DNA of 64,000 nt. Origin: JAIXWP01 sp964428835 (GTDB lineage Bacteria > Bacteroidota > Bacteroidia > Flavobacteriales_D > Sanyastnellaceae). Where the stretch lies: assembly GCA_964428835.1 (NCBI GenBank), contig CAYRZQ010000005.1, positions 47,115 to 111,114 on the forward strand, written 5' to 3'. The notes under the pieces are model-generated. The model was not told the DNA's origin and searched no databases. It was given only the letters and a program-made list of their open reading frames with translations. The position numbers and the translations under genes were made by a program. This document shows positions 36,277 through 45,800 of this stretch, piece after piece; the stretch's first letter is position 1, and the number at the start of each line of letters is the position of its first letter.

Positions 36277-36686
36277 TGAAGAGATTACTTTTTGTATTTT
36301 TTACAATAACTATTTTAAGTGCTTGTAAAAAAGAAGAGGGCGAGGGAGGACTCGCTTCGGTCAGGGGTTCCATTCAAACCGATATCCGACTCGTGCCTTC
36401 CAATCCTGTAACTTTTCAATATTCGCGGGCGGGAGTTGACGAAGAGGTCTACATCATTTATGGCGATAATGTTGGTCCCGACGATCGGGTTTGGACAAAT
36501 TACAAAGGCGAATTTGAGTTCAGAAATCTTCGACCAGGTGACTACAAAATTTATGTGTACAGTAGAGATACTACTGGATCAGCGCAAGTGAATGCAGATA
36601 GGATGCCTATTGTAAAGGAATTTAAAATCGAGGAGAGAAAGGACGAGGTAAACTTGGGAACGATAATCATTTACGATGTTCCGTAA
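36276..36686 (+). CDS. Small lipoprotein with carboxypeptidase-regulatory-like fold
   Basis: The 136-aa protein has a lipoprotein signal MKRLLFVFFTITILSAC (Cys 17). After an acidic linker (KKEEGEGG) there is a single beta-sandwich domain like the carboxypeptidase regulatory domain, shown by VYIIYGDNVG, TNYKGEFEFRNLRPGDYKIYVYSRD and a C-terminal LGTIIIYDV. The function is unknown. It overlaps the yebC stop by 1 bp and the following DUF2490 gene by 11 bp, so the three genes form one operon. Confidence 0.75.
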   Translation: MKRLLFVFFTITILSACKKEEGEGGLASVRGSIQTDIRLVPSNPVTFQYSRAGVDEEVYIIYGDNVGPDDRVWTNYKGEFEFRNLRPGDYKIYVYSRDTTGSAQVNADRMPIVKEFKIEERKDEVNLGTIIIYDVP

Positions 36687-37383
36687 ATCCTGGGTTCAAA
36701 TACTCTTATTGCTGATTCCGTTTGCTTCGACGGCACAATTTCGTGATGCTGGAATGTGGAGTTCATTCGCCGCGGAGTACAAGCTCAATAAGAAGACGGA
36801 GCTTTCAGTAGCTCCAGAGATTCGTTTGAGTGAAAATCTTACTCAAGTCAATAGCTGGTTTTCTGATTTTGGCCTTCAATATAAACTTCCTGGCAATTTG
36901 AATTTTCAAGCGGTTTATCGCTTGGGTTATCGCAACCCACTTCTGGAACCAGAGCTCAGGCAAAGACTACAAATGGGGTTCGGCTACAAAGTAGAGCATA
37001 ACGATTGGACATTTGGATTTGCAAGTCGATATCAGGCAGCGCTTCGACTTATAGCAGATGATGGCGACCCAGATTTTATTTCTACTTGGAGAAATAAATT
37101 TACAGTAAAATATTCAGGTCTTAAAAAGTGGGAGTTGGGAACAGGTTTCGAATTCTTTAACTCTCGCAGTGAATGGCGTTCGCTGGATCTAACCGATTGG
37201 AGATTTACTTGCGGAGCCGAATACAAAATCAATAAGAGAAACTTTATTTCATTTGGATATTTGATTCAAAAGAATCTTGTTTCTCGAGTTCCAGAGCTAG
37301 ATTTCGTGGGTTTGGTGAGTTACAAAGTCATCTTCAAGAAGAATAAAACAAAAGAGGAAGAAGACGGTTCTGAGAAGCTATGA
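36676..37383 (+). CDS. DUF2490 family outer-membrane protein
   Basis: The 235-aa protein has a signal peptide (SWVQILLLLIPFASTAQ). The strand pattern of an outer-membrane barrel follows, with DUF2490 features: FRDAGMWSSFAAEYKLNKKTEL near the N-terminus and YRLGYRNPLLEPELRQRLQMGF in the middle, ending in strands of the LTDWRFTCGAEYKINKRNFISF type. The last residues are charged (KNKTKEEEDGSEKL). The family's function is not known. It is the third gene of the yebC operon and is followed by a truncated second copy. Confidence 0.8.
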   Translation: MFRKSWVQILLLLIPFASTAQFRDAGMWSSFAAEYKLNKKTELSVAPEIRLSENLTQVNSWFSDFGLQYKLPGNLNFQAVYRLGYRNPLLEPELRQRLQMGFGYKVEHNDWTFGFASRYQAALRLIADDGDPDFISTWRNKFTVKYSGLKKWELGTGFEFFNSRSEWRSLDLTDWRFTCGAEYKINKRNFISFGYLIQKNLVSRVPELDFVGLVSYKVIFKKNKTKEEEDGSEKL

Positions 37384-37594
37384 GGTATTTCATCACTACA
37401 CTGCCCTGATGAAGGTCAATCGTTTGAAGTGGACGGATTGGCGTTGGGTTTTAGAAGGTGAGTATAAATTGGGAGGTGGTCATAATGTGAGTCTTGGCTA
37501 CCTTGTACAAAATGAGTTCAGAACAGGTCGGGACAATCGGGATTGTGTTATTTTATTGGGGCATAAATTTGTTTTAAAGAAAAAGGACAAGTGA
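37376..37594 (+). pseudogene. Remnant of a second DUF2490 copy (C-terminal part)
   Basis: In the +2 frame, the reading SYEVFHHYTALMKV continues into KWTDWRWVLEGEYKLGGGHN and VSLGYLVQNEF, ending at a TGA at 37594. This closely follows the C-terminal strands of the gene just upstream (LTDWRFTCGAEYKINKRN, ISFGYLIQKNL). No signal peptide or N-terminal two thirds are present, and the remnant begins inside the 3' end of the intact copy in another frame. ATG 37409 could yield a 61-aa product, but a decayed tandem duplicate is more likely. Confidence 0.65.
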
Positions 37595-37599
37595 TGTAG

Positions 37600-37607
37600 T
37601 ACATTTG
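37600..37607 (+). promoter_or_regulatory. Candidate -7 element for purH
   Basis: TACATTTG is an exact match. The in-frame TTG at 37605 lies inside it, which supports GTG 37632 as the purH start. A TTG lies 28 nt upstream, farther than usual. Confidence 0.45.
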
Positions 37608-37631
37608 CGCGCAAATTCAAATTTTAGTCCC

Positions 37632-39158
37632 GTGAGTTTGCGAAAAATTTCCTCAGCCCTTATTTCAGTATTTCATAAAGATGGTTTAGAGCCCATAGTG
37701 CGCGAGATGCATCGTCTCGGTGTGACCATTTACAGTACTGGAGGTACACAAGATTTTATTGAGAAATTAGGAATTCCTGTAGTTGCTGTAGAGCAATTGA
37801 CGGGTTATCCCAGCATATTAGGGGGTAGAGTAAAAACGCTTCATCCAAAGATTTTTGGAGGAATTCTGCACAGAAGGGAAGAGGCAAGTGATTTGGCAGC
37901 AATAGCTCAATATGAAATTCCTGCAATAGACTGTGTGATTGTGGATTTGTATCCATTCGAAAAAACAGTTTCTTCAGGAGCGTCTCATGATGATATTATT
38001 GAGAAAATTGATATTGGTGGAATTGCACTGATTCGAGGCACAGCGAAGAATTATAATGATGTGGTCATAGTGCCTTCTCAAAGAGAATATGGTGCTTTAT
38101 TGGATGTCTTGAAAGAGAAGGATGGTGAAACGACACTGGATGAGCGCAGGGTTTTTGCCAAAGCAGCATTTGAAGTTTCGTCACATTATGACAGCGCTAT
38201 CTATCGCTATTTTCTTGGCGAAGACCTGGGGGCGCTCAAGGTAAGTGAATCGAAAATGGAAGTTTTGAGATACGGCGAAAACCCTCATCAGAGAGGAGTT
38301 TTTTACGGTGATATGGAAGCTCTTTTCACAAAGCTAAATGGAAAGGAACTTTCATATAATAATTTATTGGATGTAGATGCAGCTGTTTCGTTGATTGATG
38401 AATTCAATAACGATGCGCCAACATTTGCAATTTTGAAACACAACAACGCATGCGGAATTGCCACTAGACCTACGGTTTTAGAGGCTTATGAAGCAGCGCT
38501 TGCGTGCGATCCCGTGAGCGCATTTGGTGGAGTTCTTATATCGAATGTTCCGATTGATCACCCAACAGCAATCAAGATTCATGATCTTTTTTGTGAGGTA
38601 GTAATAGCACCCGACTTTGATAAGGCTGGTCTTGAAGTGCTGAAGACGAAAGTCAATCGAATCATTCTTCACAGAAAAAATACTGCCCTTCCGAAGACAC
38701 AAGTGCGCACGTTGCTCAATGGGCATCTTTTTCAAGATAAGGATTTGAGAACGGAAAGCGTAACAGATTTTACTCTTTCTACACAAAGCAAAGCCACGGA
38801 AGCGCAATTGAATGATCTTGTTTTTGCGAATAAAATTGTGAAGCACACAAAGAGCAACACTATAGTATTAGCTAAGAATGGACAGCTCTGCGCAAGCGGC
38901 ACCGGACAAACTTCTCGTGTGGATGCTCTGCGTCAAGCTATCGACAAAGCAAACTCCTTTGGATTTGACTTGCAGGGTGCTGTTATGGCTAGCGATGCAT
39001 TTTTCCCGTTTCCGGATTGTGTAGAGATTGCTGGCAATGCGGGAATTAATGCGGTAGTGCAACCAGGAGGTTCCATCAAAGATCAGGCGAGCGTAGATTA
39101 CTGCAATGCTCATGGTATTGCCATGTACATGACCGGTACGCGACACTTTAAGCACTAA
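37632..39158 (+). CDS. purH: Bifunctional AICAR formyltransferase / IMP cyclohydrolase
   Basis: The enzyme catalyses the last two steps of IMP synthesis. The 508 aa consist of an MGS-like cyclohydrolase half (ALISVFHKDGLEPIVREM, IYSTGGTQDFIE, VKTLHPKIFGGIL, DLYPFEKTV) and the AICAR transformylase half (LRYGENPHQRGVFY, LDVDAAVSLI, LKHNNACGIA, SDAFFPFPDCVEIAG). The GTG start gives the usual beginning MSLRKISSALISVF; an in-frame TTG at 37605 falls in the promoter. Its stop codon abuts that of the convergent response-regulator gene with no gap. Confidence 0.95.
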   Translation: MSLRKISSALISVFHKDGLEPIVREMHRLGVTIYSTGGTQDFIEKLGIPVVAVEQLTGYPSILGGRVKTLHPKIFGGILHRREEASDLAAIAQYEIPAIDCVIVDLYPFEKTVSSGASHDDIIEKIDIGGIALIRGTAKNYNDVVIVPSQREYGALLDVLKEKDGETTLDERRVFAKAAFEVSSHYDSAIYRYFLGEDLGALKVSESKMEVLRYGENPHQRGVFYGDMEALFTKLNGKELSYNNLLDVDAAVSLIDEFNNDAPTFAILKHNNACGIATRPTVLEAYEAALACDPVSAFGGVLISNVPIDHPTAIKIHDLFCEVVIAPDFDKAGLEVLKTKVNRIILHRKNTALPKTQVRTLLNGHLFQDKDLRTESVTDFTLSTQSKATEAQLNDLVFANKIVKHTKSNTIVLAKNGQLCASGTGQTSRVDALRQAIDKANSFGFDLQGAVMASDAFFPFPDCVEIAGNAGINAVVQPGGSIKDQASVDYCNAHGIAMYMTGTRHFKH

Positions 39159-40415
39159 TCAAACTTTGAAGCTTAGCCAGAGGGCGTCATCAGTTTGTTC
39201 GTATTTCTTTTTCCAATTGAGGAAGAAGTTTTCAATCAAGCAATAGTCACCGCTGAAGATAAGTCCCTGTTCGATGTTATTGATGAGTCCGTTGAATTTC
39301 ATCCGCTTTCCTAATGTTGGATTGATCTGGTCATATATTCCATCAGAGAACATTGCAACAAATTTATTTTTGACGTTAGCACGTCCGTGATGTATTCTCT
39401 CCTGGTAGTTTGGGAGATGCACGAAACCGCGGGCTTTGCTTAGAACTTCCACTTTATTGTCTGAATCAACTAAAACGATATTTCCGTTGAGGCTAGCCCA
39501 TTCCATGTTACCTTCTTCTGGGTCGATATAAAGGAGCGCTAAGTCAACACCAATGCAACCATTATTGGTATTTAGTTCTTTGGTAAGTCTTCCTCTCAAT
39601 TCACTTATTGATTGCGCTACCATTCTATAGAGCCCGTTTTGTTCTTCAGCCATGTTTGTTTTGGTGGATAGAATATCAGTAGCGAGCACAGTGATAAGTG
39701 CGCCTGCGAGTCCGTGGCCGGTGCTGTCTCCTAGGGCCATAAGAATTTTTTGGTTGACTTTTCTGTACCAAATAAAATCTCCTGAGATTCCATTTGCAGG
39801 AGCGTTGAAAATGGTCAGATTTTTAAGATATTCTGGAGCATCCGAAGCGTCGGGAAGAAAGCACTCTTGAATGGTGCGCGCGTATTGAAGCCCCTCTTCG
39901 AGTTCAGCATTTTTTCTGCGAAGTTCTTCGGTGCGTTCACGCACTGTCATTTCTAGAGATTCTTTAATCTTTTCAAGTTCTAGATTTCTTTCAATGATTT
40001 CAACTTCATATAAGTACATGCGAATAGCTTCTTTTATAGTAAGCTCTAAGTCGTGAAGTTGCCAAGGTTTAGTGATGTAACGAAAGAGTTGTATATTTTC
40101 TATAACACCTGTCACTGCCCTCAAATCTGCAGCGCCAGTGAGTAATATTTTTTTTGAGCGGGGAGCAATGTTATCTATTTCAAATAGTACATCACTTCCC
40201 ATCATTGGATTCATGTAGTAGTCAACAACGGCGCAGATAAGGTGATGGCCGTTGTTTATGATTTTCTTCACCTCTTGAATAGCAAGTTCACCGTTTCGAA
40301 TGGCGAGCACTTCAATATCACCATTGAGAAAAGAATTGACGTGGTGCGTTAGCACTTTAAGGGTTATGGCATCATCATCGACGAGTAGCACAAAGCGTTT
40401 TCCAGGGGTATTCAT
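39159..40415 (-). CDS. Response regulator with SpoIIE-type PP2C phosphatase output
   Basis: The 418-aa protein has an N-terminal receiver (about 8-130: FVLLVDDDAITLKVL, phospho-acceptor Asp in AVVDYYMNPMMG, and KILLTG then YITKPW). A coiled coil (about 140-180) precedes a SpoIIE/PP2C domain (about 200-418) with GISGDFIWYRK, GDSTGHGLAGALIT and FSDGIYDQ, the metal-binding Asp/Gly motifs of the family. It should dephosphorylate Ser/Thr residues of a partner such as an anti-sigma antagonist, under phosphorelay control. It is the last gene of the operon with a hybrid kinase and an Hpt protein, 17 bp after the Hpt gene. Confidence 0.88.
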   Translation of the reverse strand: MNTPGKRFVLLVDDDAITLKVLTHHVNSFLNGDIEVLAIRNGELAIQEVKKIINNGHHLICAVVDYYMNPMMGSDVLFEIDNIAPRSKKILLTGAADLRAVTGVIENIQLFRYITKPWQLHDLELTIKEAIRMYLYEVEIIERNLELEKIKESLEMTVRERTEELRRKNAELEEGLQYARTIQECFLPDASDAPEYLKNLTIFNAPANGISGDFIWYRKVNQKILMALGDSTGHGLAGALITVLATDILSTKTNMAEEQNGLYRMVAQSISELRGRLTKELNTNNGCIGVDLALLYIDPEEGNMEWASLNGNIVLVDSDNKVEVLSKARGFVHLPNYQERIHHGRANVKNKFVAMFSDGIYDQINPTLGKRMKFNGLINNIEQGLIFSGDYCLIENFFLNWKKKYEQTDDALWLSFKV

Positions 40416-40432
40416 CTTCGAGGGCAGTTAGG

Positions 40433-40777
40433 TTATTTACGTAGTTCATCCTTTATAAGATTGATGATGTATTCAGTTTTATAAATAATCTCAAGCACTA
40501 TCTGCTGATTTGAACTTGTGATTCCATTTATTTTAATGTCGTTGTACAAATCATCAAATGAGCCATTAGACAATGAAACCTTTATATTTTCTAAATTGGG
40601 TTTCAGCTGATGGAGTTCTGTCAGAAGGACCGGAGCAGAGTGAATTGCCAGTGCATTTCTAATTCCCTCTATTGATTTGGGAAGAAATCGGAGATATGCA
40701 GCGAGCATTTGTCTCATAAGATCAGGATCATTGCCAACAAAAGAGCTTAGTATATTTAGATTAAGTTGTGTTGTCAT
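40433..40777 (-). CDS. Histidine phosphotransfer (Hpt) protein
   Basis: The 114-aa helical protein matches a stand-alone Hpt domain. The predicted phospho-acceptor is His 56 in ELHQLKP, preceded by the typical MLAAYLRFLPKSIEGIRNAL helix. It would shuttle phosphate from the hybrid kinase receiver to the downstream receiver-phosphatase. It begins 8 bp after the kinase gene and ends 17 bp before the regulator gene. Confidence 0.8.
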   Translation of the reverse strand: MTTQLNLNILSSFVGNDPDLMRQMLAAYLRFLPKSIEGIRNALAIHSAPVLLTELHQLKPNLENIKVSLSNGSFDDLYNDIKINGITSSNQQIVLEIIYKTEYIINLIKDELRK

Positions 40778-40785
40778 ACCGATGT

Positions 40786-42063
40786 TTATCTAGAAATGCA
40801 TTTTGTTATAGTAGCTATCAAATTTTGAAGAGAGTATGGTTTGATTAGAAAATCATTCATACCTGCTTTAAGACAGTTTTGTATTTCTGAATCAACGGCT
40901 GTAGCAGTGAGGGCAATAATTGGTGTTTGAATATTTAGAATATTGCGGATATATCGTGTGGCTTCTACACCATTCATCATCGGCATATGAGCATCCATAA
41001 GGATGATGTCGTAATCTTGAGACAGTAGTTTTCGAATGGCTTCATGTCCATTTTCGGCCTCGTCAAGTTGTTTTACAATCGGTCCGATGGCTCCTTCCAA
41101 TAGCACGCGGTTCCATTCGTAGTCTTCAACTACTAGCACTCTGGTTTCTTTTAAAATGGCAACATCATGTTCCGAACAAACAAGCGAAGGTTCGCTTACT
41201 GGTAAAGCTTTTTCTAATGGCAGAATTACTTCTACATAGGTGCCTCGGCCTTCATGGGATTCTATTTTCATATTTCCATTCATGAGTGAGACGAGACTTT
41301 TTGTGATGTGAAGACCCAATCCAGAACCTACTCGATTATTTTGTTTTTTAGTCTCTTGTTCGAATTGGCTGCCAATTTTTTGTAGAAATTCTTCGCTCAT
41401 TCCAATGCCTGAGTCGCGCACCGCGATGCGTATCATATCTATTTTATTTCTGCGAGTGTATAGCTGACATACTACGTCCACACCGCCTATCTCGGTAAAC
41501 TTGATTGCATTGGAAACGAGATTGTAAAGAATTTGATTGATGCGCTGCTTATCACCAAAATATAGGCTGTCAAGTTTATCATCGCATGTAGCAGTGATAA
41601 ACAGAGCTTTCTTTTCTGCCTGTTGTTCGAATAGGCGAACGGCCGACTGAATCGTTTCTTTAAGATTAAAATTATTCTGATGCAATACGACCTTTCCAGC
41701 TTCCAACTTCGCATAGTCGAGCACGTCATTGATCATTGAGATCATAGTATCGGATGCGTTTTTAATGACCTCCACTTGCGTGAGTTGGGCGCTGGAAAGA
41801 TTCGAATGTGAGAATAATTCTATCAGACCATTAATGGCATTGAGGGGGGTTCTAACCTCATGTGCCAGGCTTGATAAATGATCAGATTTAACTTGTATAA
41901 TTTCTTGAAGCTTTGAGATGGTTTGTCTTAGTTCTTGATTTTCTTGTTCTAGTTTGATTGCTTTTTCGGAGCTATCAACAATATGAATACAAAATGGAAC
42001 TTTCCATTGAGGCATTCCAAGTATTTCCTTGGCGGATTGTATTTTTAAGTAGTTGTTCAACAT
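40786..42063 (-). CDS. Hybrid sensor histidine kinase with receiver
   Basis: The 425-aa cytoplasmic protein has no membrane segment. A short N-terminal region and coiled coil (about 35-60) lead to HisKA with the autophosphorylation site His 68 (LAHEVRTPLNAING). An HATPase follows (about 180-290: NLVSNAIKFTE, RDSGIGMSEEF, GSGLGLHITKSL). A C-terminal receiver is at about 310-425 (RVLVVEDYEWNRVL, ILMDAHMPMMNG, then LIKPY). No separate sensor domain is seen, so the signal must come from the short N-terminus or a partner. The secreted lipoprotein encoded 19 bp upstream is one candidate; this is inference. Confidence 0.92.
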   Translation of the reverse strand: MLNNYLKIQSAKEILGMPQWKVPFCIHIVDSSEKAIKLEQENQELRQTISKLQEIIQVKSDHLSSLAHEVRTPLNAINGLIELFSHSNLSSAQLTQVEVIKNASDTMISMINDVLDYAKLEAGKVVLHQNNFNLKETIQSAVRLFEQQAEKKALFITATCDDKLDSLYFGDKQRINQILYNLVSNAIKFTEIGGVDVVCQLYTRRNKIDMIRIAVRDSGIGMSEEFLQKIGSQFEQETKKQNNRVGSGLGLHITKSLVSLMNGNMKIESHEGRGTYVEVILPLEKALPVSEPSLVCSEHDVAILKETRVLVVEDYEWNRVLLEGAIGPIVKQLDEAENGHEAIRKLLSQDYDIILMDAHMPMMNGVEATRYIRNILNIQTPIIALTATAVDSEIQNCLKAGMNDFLIKPYSLQNLIATITKCISR

Positions 42064-42082
42064 GGTGGAAGAGTGGTTAGGT

Positions 42083-42541
42083 TTAGTTGTTAGGTTGGTT
42101 GCTATGTAGCCATGAGAGCTGTATATAATATTTTAAGTTGGAGCGATCGATGATGAGTTCATCTAGATTTTTCTCATATTCAAATTGGATATTCATAGTG
42201 TCTAAAACAGTTCCGGAAGGAGATTTAACTGTAAATAGATATTGGTTCTTGTTCATTCCACAATTCGTAGAAAATTGAAATACAGTGTCAGCATTTTGAA
42301 GAATATCCAGTGCGTTAAGTACGACTGCACCGGTATCGTTTTTGATTTGAAGACGCGCTCCCATTTGTGGTGTATGTGTTTTAATCCAAATGAAATTGAT
42401 TACAGCTGAGTCAGGTGCAACTTCAACAACCTCTGGAGTTATTTCCCCTTCTTCTTTTTCAGGGAGAATGAATTCCTTTTGACAGGAATTGAAAAAGATA
42501 AGAGAAAAAAGAAAAAATATGGTGGATAAATATGCTTTCAT
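42083..42541 (-). CDS. Small lipoprotein upstream of the phosphorelay genes
   Basis: The 152-aa protein starts at ATG 42541, which gives the signal MKAYLSTIFFLFSLIFFNSC (Cys 20). A longer frame from 42583 lacks a sensible N-terminus. The rest is an acidic linker (KEEGEITPEVVEV) and a predicted beta domain (AVINFIWIKTHTPQMGARLQ, FQFSTNCGMNKNQYLFTVKS). No family is recognised. It lies 19 bp before the hybrid kinase in the same direction and so probably shares its transcript. Confidence 0.7.
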   Translation of the reverse strand: MKAYLSTIFFLFSLIFFNSCQKEFILPEKEEGEITPEVVEVAPDSAVINFIWIKTHTPQMGARLQIKNDTGAVVLNALDILQNADTVFQFSTNCGMNKNQYLFTVKSPSGTVLDTMNIQFEYEKNLDELIIDRSNLKYYIQLSWLHSNQPNN

Positions 42542-42760
42542 AAGAGGAGGATGTATGTTACTTTTTTTACTTTTATTAAGCATATAGTGTTACTAATTAT
42601 AAGTTCTGAAACACCAATGAAATCAAGGCATATAGTGCGTTTTTGATATCATGAATTGCGTTTAAAAAAGAATGAAATGCATCTATCTGGGAATAAAAAA
42701 AAGTATGGTCAAGTGCTTTGATGGTTTTAAGTTGAGAATGAATGGTATTTTTTAGGTATA

Positions 42761-42792
42761 AAAAAAGCCGGATACCTTTTGGAGTATCCGGT
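42761..42792 (-). terminator. Terminator of the SBBP protein gene
   Basis: CCGGATAC (42768-42775) pairs with GTATCCGG (42784-42791) around an eight-base loop. On the minus strand it is followed by GCTTTTTT. The 42542-42822 gap otherwise holds only a spurious 69-codon frame. Confidence 0.8.
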
Positions 42793-42822
42793 CTAACCAA
42801 AACCAAATCGTATGAGCTACGA

Positions 42823-45800
42823 CTATGACTTTATAAACTTTAAATGTGCTGTATCGGATTCATTGGAAATGATGATTGTATATACACCGCTTTGGAATGC
42901 GTTTATATCAATGGTTGTTTTTTCGTTAATGCTCTGGGCATTGTAAACTTCTTTACCAGTGATATCGAAAATTCTAAGATGAGAATTCTTAATTAAATCA
43001 CTATCGAGTGTTATAAACTCGTTGGCTGGATTTGGATACAGAAGAATAGATTTTGCAAAAGCCGACTCTTCAACTGCGGTGCATGCATCGACTGTAATGA
43101 TTGATTCGCTTCTGTTGTAACAACCATTTTCATCCAGAATGACATAGGCGATTTCGTGTTGTCCAGGCCCAGCCATTTCTGGGTAAAATGTAGATTCAGA
43201 AACACCTGGCCCTACGTAAAAACCACCTTCGGGATATCCGAAAAGATCCATAGGTGAGTCGAAGACACAGAACTCGGTATTGTCCACGAATAGCATTACA
43301 TCGGAAAACAGGACTTCAATGCTCATGACATCTGATACTCCCATACATCCGGTTTCTGGATCTATCCATTCGTAGTAGATTTCATGCTCACCACCACCTG
43401 CGATTTCAGGAATGAATTGATTTCCATTCATACCATTTCCGATGAAGTTACCGCCAAATGGAAGCCCAATGAAATTGACTGTGGGAACAGAAATACAAAC
43501 CACATCAAAAGCGACGGCTGCTTGCACAGTGGGAGGAGGTACAATAGTAACTGAGATATTATCGCTTCTGCCGATGCAGCCATTTTCTGCGACGGCTCCT
43601 ACGTTATACGTTCCCTCTTCAGTGACCACAATGGAATCACCAGTCATTTCATTGCTCCACAAGAAGAATTCAAATTCGTCTTCAGATTCGGCGTAGATTG
43701 TAATACTTCCGCCTCCGCAAAGAGTCGTGTTGTCAGGTGTAAAAGCGATCACAGTAGGAGTATAGAGTGCTTCTATCTCAATTACATTTGAAAGAGCTCT
43801 GCAACCGGTACCATTCATTGTTCCGATAGCATATACTGTTTTTGTAGTATCAACAGTGATCACTGTTGCATCTTCATCGGTGCTCCAGAGGAATGTATCG
43901 GCACCACCCACACTAAGGCCTACACTTTCACCATAGCAGAAAGTTGTTTCTCCTAGTGGATCAACGGTAACATAAGGATTATTGCAATCTTGAACTTTTC
44001 CGAAGAAACCATCAGTAGCGCCGCCGTATGAAGTGTCCCAACCATTGAGAGCACCAGCGACCGAAGCGCTATTGCCTGCAAAAATCAACTTTGAGTTTTC
44101 ATCAGGAGAAATAGATCGAAGAAATTCATCTCCGCTGCCACCGAGGTACGAAGACCATGCCCTTGTTCCAGTAGAGTCGAAGAATGCGAAGAATAAATCG
44201 TTGCCACCACCAATATCTTGTTGAAAAGGGTTGTAAGCAATGTTGTTTAGGGATGATGTAATACCTGCCAAATAGACGTTTCCTAATTCATCACAAGCTA
44301 CACCAAGAGCCTTATCTTGTCCTTCACCACCGAAATAGCTCATCCATACACGATCACCTTGTAGGTTGAATCGCGCAATGACACCATCAAATGAGCCTCC
44401 AGCATTCGCGCTTTGCATTGCACCAGAAGTGCTAATTGCATTTGTACTCGAAGAACTTCCGCTCACATAAAGATGATTGAATCTGTTGAGGGAGATTTGA
44501 TGCAGCTCGTCTGTTTGAGAACCACCGATGTATGTGCTCCAAATAATAAATCCTTCTTCATCCAATTGTGCAAGTGCACCGTCTGACTGTCCGCCACCAT
44601 ATTGCATTTGATATGCATTAAGAGCGATATTGTTGGATGAGCTGGTATTTCCAGCAAAACAAATTCGGTGATCTTCTGTAAAGAGAATAGACGCACCAAA
44701 TTCATCACCACTTCCTCCAAAATATGTGCTCCATTGATTTACACCATTGAGATCAAAACATTGAATGAATATATCTGAAACACCACCACCATAAACACTT
44801 TGATGAGATGGATTACTCAAAAAGTTTTGTGAACCGGTGGTGCCGAGAATAACCAATTTATCATTTTGATCAACATCGATAGAATTGATAATGTCTTCAT
44901 TGGCGCCACCTGTATAGGAAGCCCAAACGAGCACACCTGTTGCTGAAAATTTAGCAATGAATCCATCGTATAACCCTCCATTGTAGGAGTTGTCAGCGCC
45001 ATTAAAGCCAATTCCTGTGGTCGAGGAGGTACTACCACCTAAATAGATGTTTCCGATATCATCCAATGCGATTGCATTACCAAAGTCACTTTGAGCACCA
45101 CCAAAGTAAGAACACCACAAGAGTGCTCCATCTCTATCGTATTTGGCTATAAAAGCATCGTAGTTGCCACCACCATAATTCATTTGTGCACCAGCTAAAG
45201 CGATTCCTTGAGTTGCACTTGTCATTCCAGTGGTGTAAATGTTACCTTCTTCATCAATTACGCTATGTCTTACCTCGTCAAATCCCGAGCCTCCGAGATA
45301 CGATGTCCAAACAACATCTGGATCTATAGTCAGCGTTTCTGTTTTAGAGTATTCATCAATCTCGAATGAAAACGCACCATTGACTTTTTTAAATGCTGAA
45401 GCGATTTTTCCTGATTGATTTAAAAAGGAAACGGGCTTCTGTTCTTTTATCAATCCGAAAGGAGTAACCACGTCAATTCCTCCCGATTCGTTTAATTCCG
45501 CGGATGTGGCATTGGAATAGTAAAATCGAATCACATTTTCATTGGCGCCTGGATGCACAATGAAATCATATTTGATATGATCTTCCTGAATGTAGATAAC
45601 CCAATCAATGGACGGATAAATATTTTTTATAATAACTTTTTCGAATGTCTCACAGACGAGGGTTTTCCCTGTTTCTGGGCTAAAATGCGTTTCGGTATAT
45701 TTGGTTTTATTCTCACCAATAATGTCTGTTGGAATTTTTGAGCCAAGCAGAAACATTTCAGTAAGCTGACTTTCTAGCTTTTCGATACTCAAAAATTTTC

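Noticed and set aside
42597..42806. 69-codon minus-strand frame before the SBBP gene end
   Set aside because: It spans the terminator hairpin at 42761-42792 and has no conserved features.
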